A stretch of DNA of 60,129 nucleotides from positions 1 through 60,129 of the forward strand of contig PBLQ01000047.1 of NCBI GenBank assembly GCA_002721815.1, written 5' to 3'. The stretch is from Myxococcales bacterium. Its GTDB lineage: Bacteria; Myxococcota; UBA727; GCA-2721815. The stretch's first letter is position 1. Every line of letters begins with the position of its first letter. A program made the translations under genes and the position numbers. This document shows, in pieces, positions 36,053 through 45,160 of this stretch. The notes beneath the pieces are model-generated. The model worked only from the letters and a program-made list of their open reading frames with translations. It had not been told where the DNA came from and did not search any database.

Positions 36053-36487
36053 CTATCCGGCAGAACCGTCTGAGCTCACGTACTTAAGCAGTGAGAGTTT
36101 CTTTGCGATGGAACGTGCGGCAGCGTTGTATTGAAGGGCATTTTGGGCCAAGTGAGACATGGTGGTATCGATGTCCACTTGGTTGCCATCTACGCTGGGC
36201 TCGGCGCTTCGGTCATAATAAGTGGGGATTTCACCGTAACCGCCATCGAACTCAAACATGAGCTCGGCGGAATCGGGCATTTCCTCAATGTGATTGCTCT
36301 GCGTGCCGTTCAGCCGTCGCTCTTCTTCTGGGACAGTGACAGCCATAGCTGCATTAAAATCAACTTCTTGCGGCACGTAGGTCGGGGTATCCACGTTGGC
36401 CACATTGTTGTTGAGCATGCTCTGTCGAATCATGCGCACATCCATGGAGCGCGTTAACGTATTAAATGCAGCATCGAATAGTTTCAT
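36053..36487 (-). CDS. flgB: Flagellar proximal rod protein FlgB
   Basis: Rod subunit, 144 residues from the chosen ATG at 36487, which has GGAGG 7 bases upstream; the reading frame extends further but without a site. Motifs include MKLFDAAFNTLTRSMDVRM and LNNNVANVDTPTYVPQEVDF; the C-terminus has VDIDTTMSHLAQNALQYN. It opens the flgB-flgE unit behind a sigma-54 promoter. Confidence 0.95.
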   Translation of the reverse strand: MKLFDAAFNTLTRSMDVRMIRQSMLNNNVANVDTPTYVPQEVDFNAAMAVTVPEEERRLNGTQSNHIEEMPDSAELMFEFDGGYGEIPTYYDRSAEPSVDGNQVDIDTTMSHLAQNALQYNAAARSIAKKLSLLKYVSSDGSAG

Positions 36488-36528
36488 TTGGGCCTCCTTG
36501 CGTTTCTTCCACAGGTTCATCACCTATG

Positions 36529-36546
36529 AAGCAAGTAAAGGGCCAA
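36529..36546 (-). promoter_or_regulatory. Sigma-54 promoter for flgB-flgE operon
   Basis: Minus-strand TTGGCCCTTTACTTGCTT has GG and GC 12 bases apart and a perfect -12 half (TTGC). The -24 half differs from TTGGCACG at three places. It ends 41 bases before the flgB start. Confidence 0.72.
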
Positions 36547-36586
36547 ATATGTAAGTATCTGTTATTGTTTGCGAAAAATCTGTTTT

Positions 36587-36604
36587 GCGGCGATTTCGAG
36601 CCGC
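36587..36604 (-). terminator. Possible weak terminator before flgB promoter
   Basis: GCGGC and GCCGC form a 5-bp stem around 8 bases immediately after the stop of the secreted repeat protein. The T-run begins only 8 bases later, so termination would be weak. Confidence 0.3.
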
Positions 36605-36608
36605 TTTG

Positions 36609-38186
36609 TCAGAATTCTGGCATCCATTTTTCCCACCAAGAAGGTTCCTGTGCAGGCTCTTCCGGGACGCCTGCATCCGCGGTTTCTTCTTCGGCCTCTT
36701 CCAGCTCATTAATGGTTTCAAAAGCCAGAGGGTATTTCTCTCGAAGGTCAATATCGCGCTTATTGCCAAAGGATTTGGCTTCGGCCAGCGTGGATAGCGT
36801 ATCGGCCAATATGGCCGTTTCGTTCAACAGGGCCTTTCGCGTATCAACATCCGATTTTTCGATGGGCGGAACGTCATAAGCGGTGGGTTTATAGTTCCGA
36901 ATGCCCTTAATAATGGGTACCCATTTACTCGAGGTGTATACGCGGTCTCCGAAGAATTCTTTGGCATATTCCAAAATGACGTCCGCGCGCGCCGTATCCC
37001 CGCCCAGTACAAAAAGATGCGCTACATCTACCAGGTGGTCTTCGAGCTCATCATTAGGAACTTCTTGGGTGACCGCCGCCAGGATTTTGGCAGCAAAAGA
37101 GGGAGCGCCTATGGCGGTCGCCGTTTTGGCTGCTTTTCGAGCTGCAGGCCAGGCGAGGGCACCGCTGTTGATGTTCGGCAGGCTGATATAGCCTCGCAGC
37201 AATTGAATTTTTTGCTCTTCATTCGCTCGGTCGAACCCAGCCATGATGATGCGGCGGCACAAGGCGGCGGTACTCAAACAGGTCTTCGGCCGCATTTCGT
37301 CAACGATGCGGTTGCTCAATGCTACGGCGGCGTCAGAGGACTGTCCCAAATAAGCCATGATACGCCAATGGCGTAACTCTATTTCCGAGCGCATGGGTTC
37401 GGGCACACCCAAAGTGGAAAACACATTGAGGCGGTCTTGGTCCTTATCAAAGCAATCTCCGACCATCTCGCACAGACGTGCTTTGGCCAGACGTGCAAAA
37501 GGAGAATTTTGTGGGACCCTTAAATACCAACCTGCGGCTTTGGCGCCTTCCCCGTTTCTGTAAGCCATATCACCCAAGCGGAATGCGGACCATCCGATCC
37601 AAAGCGTGTCATAGGATTCGCGATATTTATCGATGGCTTCTTGCAGCTTGCCTTCGAACAACAAGCATTCTGCTTTCATCACCAAGCTCGTCCCTGGACA
37701 CGGTTCAGCTTCGGCGTTCACGAACGTCATGGGATAAAAAGGGTAGGGTGGCGGGTCATGTTGGCCGGTCCACGGCACACCACGTACTTCCCGAATCTCG
37801 AGCAAGCGACGTTTTTTATTGGCAATGACTTTGGCCTCTAGCCGACGGGTACGGCATTTAAGGCGTACGTGATTTTTTCGGGCTTCAATATCCACGCAGA
37901 TGCTGGCACCACTGGTGTATCGGTTGAGTGTTTGGATGAGCAGATTTGGATTACCGGTCAAAAGCGTAATGGATGCCCCAATGCCATCCACGTCGACCAG
38001 TACCTTACCAAGTTGTGACGGTAAGGGCACGTGCTGGACCGTGGCGGTCGTGGCTACAAAGTGTGACGGAATGGGGTTTTGTCCTGGCGGGGATGGGACA
38101 TAGTAGTCTTCCGCATGCGCGACGGATCCTGCCAAGAGCGATGCGATGAAAAACAGACTGATACTGAATGACTTTGAACTCATCAT
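36609..38186 (-). CDS. Secreted repeat protein coupled to the flagellar activator
   Basis: A 525-residue exported protein. ATG 38186 is chosen because it gives a clean signal peptide (SFSISLFFIASLLAGSVAHA) and lies 7 bases after the activator's stop; the frame is open further upstream inside the activator. Residues about 40-150 resemble an AMIN-type beta domain (VLVDVDGIGASITLLTGN; RRLLEIREVRGVPW). Residues about 180-430 are helical repeats of TPR kind (LFEGKLQEAIDKYRESYDTL; FRLGDMAYRNGEGAKAAGWY). The C-terminus is acidic and ends PSWWEKWMPEF. The role is unknown; its place between activator and flgB suggests a periplasmic scaffold for motor or wall-related assembly. Confidence 0.75.
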   Translation of the reverse strand: MMSSKSFSISLFFIASLLAGSVAHAEDYYVPSPPGQNPIPSHFVATTATVQHVPLPSQLGKVLVDVDGIGASITLLTGNPNLLIQTLNRYTSGASICVDIEARKNHVRLKCRTRRLEAKVIANKKRRLLEIREVRGVPWTGQHDPPPYPFYPMTFVNAEAEPCPGTSLVMKAECLLFEGKLQEAIDKYRESYDTLWIGWSAFRLGDMAYRNGEGAKAAGWYLRVPQNSPFARLAKARLCEMVGDCFDKDQDRLNVFSTLGVPEPMRSEIELRHWRIMAYLGQSSDAAVALSNRIVDEMRPKTCLSTAALCRRIIMAGFDRANEEQKIQLLRGYISLPNINSGALAWPAARKAAKTATAIGAPSFAAKILAAVTQEVPNDELEDHLVDVAHLFVLGGDTARADVILEYAKEFFGDRVYTSSKWVPIIKGIRNYKPTAYDVPPIEKSDVDTRKALLNETAILADTLSTLAEAKSFGNKRDIDLREKYPLAFETINELEEAEEETADAGVPEEPAQEPSWWEKWMPEF

Positions 38187-38193
38187 ACGCGTC

Positions 38194-39513
38194 TTATACG
38201 TTCCCTTTCGCTTTTTCACGACGACGCAGCTTTTCAACCAAAGTGGTCCTTTGCAGACCTAAAAGTTCTGCAGCTGCTTTTTTATTCCCATCGGTTTCCG
38301 CCAGCGCCTTTTCGATGAATGCTGCTTCGAGGTCGGCCAGAAGACTGGGAACCTCTAATGGCAGGTCGTGCGTGGCAACAAAATCGTTTGCGGTGATGGG
38401 CTGAGTGACGGTTGACGTTGCGGAGGCATTGGTTTCGTGGATGGGTGCATCGGGCGCAAAGGCAGATGCCAAAACGCTCGAGGCGAATGCATCTTGAGTC
38501 GGCTCATTGGTCGCCGGCGTAGGGGGTGTTGAAAATGCGGTGGGTGGCACTGCAGCCACTGGTGCCGGAGCGCCTGGTGAATTTCCACTCGTGGGGACTG
38601 GGTTGGGTTCCGGGGTTGCAGGCACCGAAACAGCGGGAGCTGTGGGTATGCTCGGCGCAGGGGTGTTCCATACGGAGGGAATGGCCGAGAATATGGGTTC
38701 CACATTGGCCATGCCTGCCGTTCCAACCGGCGGGGGCAAATCTTGATAAGTGATTTCATTTCCGACGGTACATACGCTGAGCCGCTCTACCAGGTTTTCT
38801 AGTTCGCGAATGTTGCCGGGCCAGTTATAGCTGGCCAGGGCTTGCATGGCTTCAGGGGTAATCTTTCGTTTTTCCCCTTTCTTTTCCCAGAAATGATTGA
38901 AGAGTTCAACGATGTCACCTGGGCGCTCACGCAGCGGTGGTAGCATAATGGGGCAAACGAACAGTCGGTAATATAAATCTTGTCGAAAGCGTCCTGCCTG
39001 CACCTCGAGCGCCAAGTCGCGGTTGGTGGCGGCGATGAGTCGAAAGTTCGCCGTTTTGGAGGCATTGGAGCCCACGGGCTCGTAGGTCCGCTCTTGCAAC
39101 ACGCGCAAGAGTTTCACTTGCATGGATAAAGGGAGTTCGCCGATCTCATCGAGAAACAAGGTCCCGCATTCGGCCGCAGCGATGCGTCCCATTCGGGCGG
39201 ACGCAGCACCGGTGAAGGCGCCTTTGACGTAGCCAAAAAATTCACTCTCTAAAAGGTTTTCAGGAATTGCACCACAATTGACCGGCACGAAGGGACCACT
39301 TTTGCCCCTTGGGCTAGAGACATGGATATAGCGTGCGAAGACTTCCTTGCCGGTTCCGGTTTCACCATTGAGTAAAACGGTCGCCTCACTTTGGGCAATG
39401 CGCTGGCAGGAGTGCAGCACCACCGCAATGGGACTTTGTGCGGTATGTATAATGTTATGGGCCGAAGGATCTTGTACTGCGGCAGGTGGCATGGACATTT
39501 TACTGGCGTTCAT
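38194..39513 (-). CDS. Sigma-54-dependent flagellar transcription activator, no receiver domain
   Basis: AAA+ enhancer-binding protein, 439 residues. It has Walker A GETGTGKE (50-57), the sigma-54-contacting loop GAFTGA (98-103), Walker B GTLFLDE (117-123), the arginine-finger region [20 protein letters not shown], and a Fis-type helix-turn-helix at about 405-432 ([20 protein letters not shown]). There is no N-terminal receiver or GAF domain. Residues about 270-380 are an unusual Ala/Pro/Thr linker. ATG 39513 with AAGGG upstream is preferred. It is the obvious activator for the sigma-54 promoters of this cluster (FlrA/FleQ/FlrC-like role, inferred). Confidence 0.9.
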   Translation of the reverse strand: MNASKMSMPPAAVQDPSAHNIIHTAQSPIAVVLHSCQRIAQSEATVLLNGETGTGKEVFARYIHVSSPRGKSGPFVPVNCGAIPENLLESEFFGYVKGAFTGAASARMGRIAAAECGTLFLDEIGELPLSMQVKLLRVLQERTYEPVGSNASKTANFRLIAATNRDLALEVQAGRFRQDLYYRLFVCPIMLPPLRERPGDIVELFNHFWEKKGEKRKITPEAMQALASYNWPGNIRELENLVERLSVCTVGNEITYQDLPPPVGTAGMANVEPIFSAIPSVWNTPAPSIPTAPAVSVPATPEPNPVPTSGNSPGAPAPVAAVPPTAFSTPPTPATNEPTQDAFASSVLASAFAPDAPIHETNASATSTVTQPITANDFVATHDLPLEVPSLLADLEAAFIEKALAETDGNKKAAAELLGLQRTTLVEKLRRREKAKGNV

Positions 39514-39799
39514 AGCGTCCCTTTCCTGTTGGCGGATTTGGGGGCCAATGGGCTCCCCTTGTCCTACATCCACTTACCTGTTTCGGCCAATGGTTCCAAA
39601 TTTTTGACGGATCACGAATCATGCCAAGTTCAAAAGTGTTGATTTTGGTCACAATTTCGGAGCGCGTGAACCCATTTTAGCCCAATCTTACGCCATATGT
39701 CATCTCTTTGACACCTTTCGCAGCACCAAAAACTGACTATTTGATTTAGGCGGCAGGTGTGGCATGAAAAAGACCGATTTTGACGAAAAGAGGACCCCC

Positions 39800-42466
39800 A
39801 TGACCGCCAAAGATTCAACTGTGACCCCCAAAGTGATTCATCTCAAAGATTATCAGGTGCCCCCCTATTTGGTGGACGATGTTTTTTTGGACTTCAACCT
39901 CTTCGATGACCATGCGGCCATCACCTCTAAGGTCGAATACCGCTTAAATCCAGCGTCCAAGAGTGGGGAGACGTTGATTTTGAATGGAAAAGACTTGGAA
40001 TTGGTCTCCATTCATATGAACGACACTTTGGTGGGTGAAGACCAATACGACATTTTTGGCGAAGAACTGCACCTCAGTATTCCCGCAGCAAACCAAAATG
40101 AATTTGTTCTGACCATTGAAACCAAAAGTAACCCTCACGATAATAAGAGTATGGAGGGATTGTACTGCTCCCGAGGGATGTTCTGTACCCAAATGGAGGC
40201 CCAAGGTTTTCGCAAGGTCACCTACTTTCAAGATAGGCCCGACGTGTTGGGCATGTATACCACCCGGGTTGAATCCGATAAAACTGCGAACCCATTGCTT
40301 TTGTCCAACGGTAATTTGGTAGAAGAGGGTGATTTGGAGCAGGGCAGACATTACGCCGTTTGGAAAGACCCTCATCGCAAGCCTTGTTACCTTTTCGCTT
40401 TGGTGGCCGGTGATTTGGGTGTGGCTGAAGACACGTTCACCACGACGACTGGCCGTGAAGTGGCATTGAAAATATTTGTGGAAAAAGGTCAGGAATCCAA
40501 AACCGGGCACGCCATGAAAGCCTTGCAAGATTCCATGAAGTGGGACGAAGACATCTATGGGCGAGAGTACGACCTCGATATCTTCATGATCGTGGCAGTA
40601 GATGATTTTAACTTTGGGGCCATGGAAAATAAAGGTCTGAATATTTTCAATGCGGCACTCATTTTGGCGGACCCCAAAACAGCCACTGATATGGATTACC
40701 AACGTATTGAAGGTGTGGTGGCCCACGAGTATTTCCATAACTGGACGGGGAACCTCATCAGTTGCCGTGACTGGTTCCAATTGAGCCTTAAAGAAGGACT
40801 CACCGTATTTAGAGATCAATGCTTCTCCGGCGATATGAATTCACAGGCTGTGCAACGGATTGACGACGTCCGTGCGCTGCGGGCGTTTCAATACCCGGAA
40901 GATGCAGGTCCCATGTCCCATCCGATTCGGCCATCATCGTTTGTAAAAATTGATAACTTCTATACCGCCACGGTTTATAACAAGGGTGCCGAAGTCATTC
41001 GCATGATGCACACCTTACTGGGAGCGGATGGTTTTCGTAAAGGAACCGATAATTACTTCGAGCGCTTTGACGGGCAAGCCGTGACCACTGAAGATTTTGT
41101 GAATGCCATGGAAACGGCCAACGGTGTGGATTTTACCCAATTCAAAAATTGGTACAATCAATCGGGGACGCCAACGGTCAAGGCCAATGGCGTTTATGAT
41201 GCCGACCATCAAACTTACACTTTGACTTTGAGCCAGAGCACGCCCCCCACTGCAGGGCAAGATGAAAAAGCGCCTTTTGTGATTCCTGTTCGCATGGGAC
41301 TGTTGAACAGCGCTGGTAAAGACATGGCGCTTCGGCTTGCTGGCGATGAGAATGCCGTGGGCGAAACCACGCGTGTAATCGTTCTAAATGGGCAAGAGCA
41401 AACCTTTGTCTTCGAGAATGTGCCCGAACGACCCATTCCATCTTTGTTTCGCCATTTCTCTGCGCCCATTAAGTTAGAGGCAGAGTATTCACTCGACCAA
41501 CTGCGCTTCCTGTTGTCCAACGATTCTGATTTCTTTAACCGATGGGACGCTGGCCAAAAATTAGCATGTAAAGTTTTGCTGTCTTTGGTGAAACAACGGC
41601 AGTCTGGCGAAGCATTCAGCATCGAGGACAGTGTGGTTGATGCCTACGGTCAGCTTCTGTCCGATGACCGTCTCGACCGTGCGTTGGTTGCCGAAACCTG
41701 GCTGTTGCCTTCCGAGTCTGAAATCGGCCATGCCATGGACGTGGTAGACGTCGAAGGAATTCAGGCTGCCCGTCAATACATGCGTCAAATACTGGCAAAC
41801 GCCCATGAAACACAGTTGTTGTCCACTTACGAGAAGTTAGAGGATACCGGCGCGTACGCCATCACGCCAGAGGCCATGGCCCGTCGACAGCTGCGCAATG
41901 TTTGCTTAAGCTACCTGTCTACATTGAACAAACAAGACCACTTTGATCGCGCGCACCTGGCGCTTAAAAATGCACGCAGCATGACTGATGAAATTGCTGC
42001 CTTAGGTTGTGTGAGTCACAATGAAAATGATGGCCGCCAAGCAGCGCTTGATGCCTTCGCCGCAAAATGGAAAGACGACTTGTTGGTGATGAATAAATGG
42101 TTTGCGGTGCAAGCAGGATCGCCTTTGCCTCAAACCCTCGAAGCGGTAGTGGCTTTGCAAAAGCATCCCAACTACGATGCCATCAATCCCAACAAGGTGC
42201 GGTCTTTGGTGGGTATTTTTGCGCGTAACCAAAATCAGTTCCACCGGGCTGATGGTGCAGGCTACGTGTTTTTGGCGGACCAAGTACTGGCGGCCGATAA
42301 AAGAAATCCGGGACTTTCTGGAAGACTGGTGGGCGCCTTCAACGACTGGAAACGCTTTGATGAGAACCGGCAGGGACTCATGAAAACCCAGTTACAGCGA
42401 ATTCAGGGAGCAACGGGCTTGTCCGCCAATGTGCGTGAAGTGGTGGATCGCGCTTTGAAACACTGA
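39800..42466 (+). CDS. pepN: Aminopeptidase N (M1 zinc metallopeptidase)
   Basis: Removes N-terminal residues from peptides in the cytoplasm. At 888 residues it has the length of proteobacterial PepN. The exopeptidase motif GAMEN and the zinc motif HEYFH (HExxH) with a downstream Glu (SLKEGLTVF) are all present, followed by the alpha-helical C-terminal domain. ATG 39800 is chosen over an in-frame ATG at 39764 because AGAGGA lies 5-6 bases upstream and the N-terminus then aligns with known PepN. It has no signal peptide. It is divergent from the flagellar activator; the 286-base gap between them shows no convincing promoter. Confidence 0.95.
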   Translation: MTAKDSTVTPKVIHLKDYQVPPYLVDDVFLDFNLFDDHAAITSKVEYRLNPASKSGETLILNGKDLELVSIHMNDTLVGEDQYDIFGEELHLSIPAANQNEFVLTIETKSNPHDNKSMEGLYCSRGMFCTQMEAQGFRKVTYFQDRPDVLGMYTTRVESDKTANPLLLSNGNLVEEGDLEQGRHYAVWKDPHRKPCYLFALVAGDLGVAEDTFTTTTGREVALKIFVEKGQESKTGHAMKALQDSMKWDEDIYGREYDLDIFMIVAVDDFNFGAMENKGLNIFNAALILADPKTATDMDYQRIEGVVAHEYFHNWTGNLISCRDWFQLSLKEGLTVFRDQCFSGDMNSQAVQRIDDVRALRAFQYPEDAGPMSHPIRPSSFVKIDNFYTATVYNKGAEVIRMMHTLLGADGFRKGTDNYFERFDGQAVTTEDFVNAMETANGVDFTQFKNWYNQSGTPTVKANGVYDADHQTYTLTLSQSTPPTAGQDEKAPFVIPVRMGLLNSAGKDMALRLAGDENAVGETTRVIVLNGQEQTFVFENVPERPIPSLFRHFSAPIKLEAEYSLDQLRFLLSNDSDFFNRWDAGQKLACKVLLSLVKQRQSGEAFSIEDSVVDAYGQLLSDDRLDRALVAETWLLPSESEIGHAMDVVDVEGIQAARQYMRQILANAHETQLLSTYEKLEDTGAYAITPEAMARRQLRNVCLSYLSTLNKQDHFDRAHLALKNARSMTDEIAALGCVSHNENDGRQAALDAFAAKWKDDLLVMNKWFAVQAGSPLPQTLEAVVALQKHPNYDAINPNKVRSLVGIFARNQNQFHRADGAGYVFLADQVLAADKRNPGLSGRLVGAFNDWKRFDENRQGLMKTQLQRIQGATGLSANVREVVDRALKH

Positions 42467-42616
42467 GTTTGTTTTTATTGGGCCTATGAATGCTGACCAA
42501 GTGGCCATAGGAATGTGATTGGGCTTATCTTTTTATTTGGTAGGAGTGACTGATGCTCCGCATTTGAATGGGCTTGGTTCTGAGCGTGGTACCGCTTTGG
42601 CCTGATTCAAATTAAG

Positions 42617-43831
42617 TTAGCCAAGTAATAATCGCGCCACTTCGGCGGCGGTATGTTGGCCAGAATTAAAGGCACCGTCAACGGTTTGCCCATAAGCGCC
42701 GGCAAAGGCTTCACCGGCAAAAAAAAGTTTATTGTCCACGGGCCTGATGAGGTTGTCGTTTAAAGGGAATTCGCCGGGTCGGTGGGATGCATAAGCACCA
42801 AGGGTGAATGGGTTTGCAGCCCAGTCGGTAAAGACGGTTTTCCCGAAAACATCTGTGGGGTCGATTTGTAGGTGTTGGCATAAAGCATTTTGCAGTAACG
42901 AGCCCACTTCGGATGTTTCTTTGCTGCCGATGTCTTTACCATGGGTGCCTCCTAAATAAGCCACCACGTAGGGCATGCCAGCAGGGCGCAAATGGAAAAA
43001 GAAAAAGTTGTCCTCTTGATGAGGAACATAAAGCCAGGTGTCCTCGCTAAAAACGTCGGGCTTTTTCAGTTCCAAATGGACCTTCAAAAGATGCCCCATT
43101 TGCACATCTTTAAAGGCACGTCGTTTCCACGCAGGCAGGTCGGGTTGAAAGGCGATGGCACCGGCATGAAGCACGCCCATGGAAACCGTACAAATGCAGG
43201 TTTTCGCAGTGATGGTTTCGGTGTTGGTGTGAATGATCGTGTGGTCCTGGGCGTAATCAATGGCGGTCACGGGTGTGTTCAGCTGCAATGGGACATGCTG
43301 GAACCCCTGCTCGATGATGGCGCCATAGCCGTGTTCTGCGAATAGGTTTTCACCATCGCCCGCCATATGCATCCATGCCATGACGGAAGTGTTTTGAGGG
43401 TCTGTGCCCATGTCGATGTTGCACATCCAATAGGCCGCGGCCGCAGCTTGGGGGTGGTCCATGTTTAAGAATTGAGAGGCAGGCTCGTCACGGTCGGCGT
43501 GCACCGCATCTTCAAGCGACGTGTCAAACAGAGCGCAGGTGGATTCAAAGTCGAACGCTGTGTGCATGGAATCAAAAGACTCCATGCCCACTGTTGATAC
43601 GGTGGCGTTTTGCGCTTTGGCCAAGGGCAATAATGAATTTTTATGGCCATGGTGCAGCCAGCCTGCGCCCAGGTCAATGGTCGAGTTGTTATGGACAATG
43701 GTATGGGCCCTGCCACCGGCACGGTGACTGGCCTCCAGCACCAAATATTTTAATGCCTTGGTGCGAAGGATGTATGCGGCACCCAGGCCTGCAGCGCCCG
43801 CGCCAATGATCACCACGTCGTATTGAGTCAT
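42617..43831 (-). CDS. Flavin-containing amine oxidase family protein
   Basis: FAD-dependent oxidase of the monoamine/polyamine oxidase family, 404 residues. The dinucleotide-binding motif VVIIGAGAAGLGAAYILR stands at 5-22, with the second FAD motif EASHRAGGRAHT at about 34-45. The C-terminal FAD site is LFFAGEAFAGAYGQTVDGAF. There is no signal peptide, so it is cytoplasmic. The substrate cannot be told from sequence. The start overlaps the stop of the DUF1285-like gene by 4 bases. Confidence 0.88.
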   Translation of the reverse strand: MTQYDVVIIGAGAAGLGAAYILRTKALKYLVLEASHRAGGRAHTIVHNNSTIDLGAGWLHHGHKNSLLPLAKAQNATVSTVGMESFDSMHTAFDFESTCALFDTSLEDAVHADRDEPASQFLNMDHPQAAAAAYWMCNIDMGTDPQNTSVMAWMHMAGDGENLFAEHGYGAIIEQGFQHVPLQLNTPVTAIDYAQDHTIIHTNTETITAKTCICTVSMGVLHAGAIAFQPDLPAWKRRAFKDVQMGHLLKVHLELKKPDVFSEDTWLYVPHQEDNFFFFHLRPAGMPYVVAYLGGTHGKDIGSKETSEVGSLLQNALCQHLQIDPTDVFGKTVFTDWAANPFTLGAYASHRPGEFPLNDNLIRPVDNKLFFAGEAFAGAYGQTVDGAFNSGQHTAAEVARLLLG

Positions 43832-44325
43832 GGGTTAGTTGGTGCCTCCGACCAATTCAGGGGTGCTTCAATCTTATGAATGGGCAGGGATGGCACCAAA
43901 TCCAGTTGGTACTGACCGTTGCTTTCCATCACGTGAGGAAGAATGGCCTGCAATGCGTTGCGGGACCAGCGTGCCCAAAGTTGTTGCTCCACAATGGCGG
44001 TTCTCCACTGATCGTCAGCATCCACCACCAAAGCCTGGGGATGGGGACTGAGCAAAAATTTCGTTTCGTTAGAGAGGGTTAAACGCAGCTGTCCGTGGAG
44101 GTTTTCCACCTGCAGGACCCTCAAGGGGGCATCTTCGCATTGGATGTCCAGCCAATCACGACCCGTGGTTATACCAACCCCACCATCAGTTTTACGTTTG
44201 ATGCACCGGTGCAACAAATTGGACAGCCGCTCATGACGTACGAGGTCGCCGTCGTGGTACCAGGCCCCATCTTTGTTGAGATACAGCCCTTTATGGAAAT
44301 CTTGGAGGTTGAGCGTGTTGGACAT
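43828..44325 (-). CDS. DUF1285-like protein
   Basis: A 165-residue soluble protein. The N-terminal part follows the DUF1285 pattern: LNKDGAWYHDGDLVRHERLS, then a conserved CEDAPLRVLQVE where other members read VEDAPFVAVE. No catalytic residues are known for this family. Overlap with the amine oxidase by 4 bases shows that the two are co-expressed. Function unknown. Confidence 0.65.
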   Translation of the reverse strand: MSNTLNLQDFHKGLYLNKDGAWYHDGDLVRHERLSNLLHRCIKRKTDGGVGITTGRDWLDIQCEDAPLRVLQVENLHGQLRLTLSNETKFLLSPHPQALVVDADDQWRTAIVEQQLWARWSRNALQAILPHVMESNGQYQLDLVPSLPIHKIEAPLNWSEAPTNP

Positions 44326-44407
44326 GTTCCTTTAAATTTAACTTTTTTGGTGGGGAATGAAAGGCGAGAAGGTTGTTTTTTACCGAATATTGCTGTTTTC
44401 TGGCCAC

Positions 44408-45160
44408 ATGAACTCCCAAATGAACCATTTAAGGCTGATTCAGACGGACGATGGCAGTCAAACGTTACAGGATGATGCATTGGAAGTGACCTACCGTTCC
44501 ACGCAAGGGGCGAAAGGTGAATCGCAGCATGTTTTCCTTGGACAATCGGGGTTACAAGCTCAACAGCGCAGTTGGTCTGTCTTTGAGTTGGGCTTTGGTG
44601 GTGGCCGTAATTGTTGGGAGACCCTCCACGCATTTTTGAACCGGTCTGATGCGACCCATCTTCTTTACGTGTCGGTCGATCATGCCCCCATTTCGATGGA
44701 ACTATTCAGAACGCTTTTGGACAATGAGCCTGTACCGGCAGAAGTATGGCAAATGTTTGAGGGACTGTTGGGCCCAGGGGCGCACCAAGTTCAGCGGTTG
44801 GTTTGGTCCGACGGTCGGGTCATCGAACTGCAATTGTATCAACAAGGGTGGGAGCAAGTACCCTCACATCTTGGCCCCTTTGATGTGGTTTTTCACGACC
44901 CATTTGGGCCACAGGACAACCCTCAAGCTTGGACTGAGGATTGTTTTCGGTGGGAGAAATCACAACTCAAACTCAGCGGCCGCTTGGTCACCTATGGGGC
45001 GGCAGGGCATGTCCGTCGTAACATGGAGCAGGCGGGTTTTATTGTTGGCAAGGCGTCTGGCTTCGGTCGCAAACGTGAAATGACGGTGGCGGTGTTGGAC
45101 GATAAAGAACTGAAGGGGCTCAAGCGGTTTACAAATACAAAAACGGGGCGCCAATCGTGA
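44408..45160 (+). CDS. mnmD: tRNA 5-methylaminomethyl-2-thiouridine methyltransferase (MnmC N-domain, free-standing)
   Basis: SAM-dependent methyltransferase of the DUF752 family that makes the last step of mnm5s2U at the tRNA wobble base. The SAM motif is FELGFGGGRNCWETLHAF; the catalytic-region signature is FDVVFHDPFGPQDNPQAW; the C-terminus has LVTYGAAGHVRRNMEQAGF and GFGRKREM. In enterobacteria this domain is fused to the oxidase encoded by the next gene. The start is uncertain: ATG 44408 gives a normal N-terminus and leaves room for a divergent promoter, while ATG 44357 would add 17 residues. No good ribosome site is visible at either. Confidence 0.85.
   Translation: MNSQMNHLRLIQTDDGSQTLQDDALEVTYRSTQGAKGESQHVFLGQSGLQAQQRSWSVFELGFGGGRNCWETLHAFLNRSDATHLLYVSVDHAPISMELFRTLLDNEPVPAEVWQMFEGLLGPGAHQVQRLVWSDGRVIELQLYQQGWEQVPSHLGPFDVVFHDPFGPQDNPQAWTEDCFRWEKSQLKLSGRLVTYGAAGHVRRNMEQAGFIVGKASGFGRKREMTVAVLDDKELKGLKRFTNTKTGRQS

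Noticed and set aside
39544-39557. GG-N10-GC pattern upstream of the flagellar activator
   Set aside because: Spacing fits sigma-54, but the -24 half (GGGGAG) and the -12 half (TGGC) do not match the consensus.
39944-40819. 291-codon frame opposite pepN
   Set aside because: pepN is certain in this region (GAMEN and HExxH), and the antisense product matches nothing.
42483-42511. CCTATG/CATAGG stem after pepN as terminator
   Set aside because: Only 6 bp with a long loop and no T-run directly after it.
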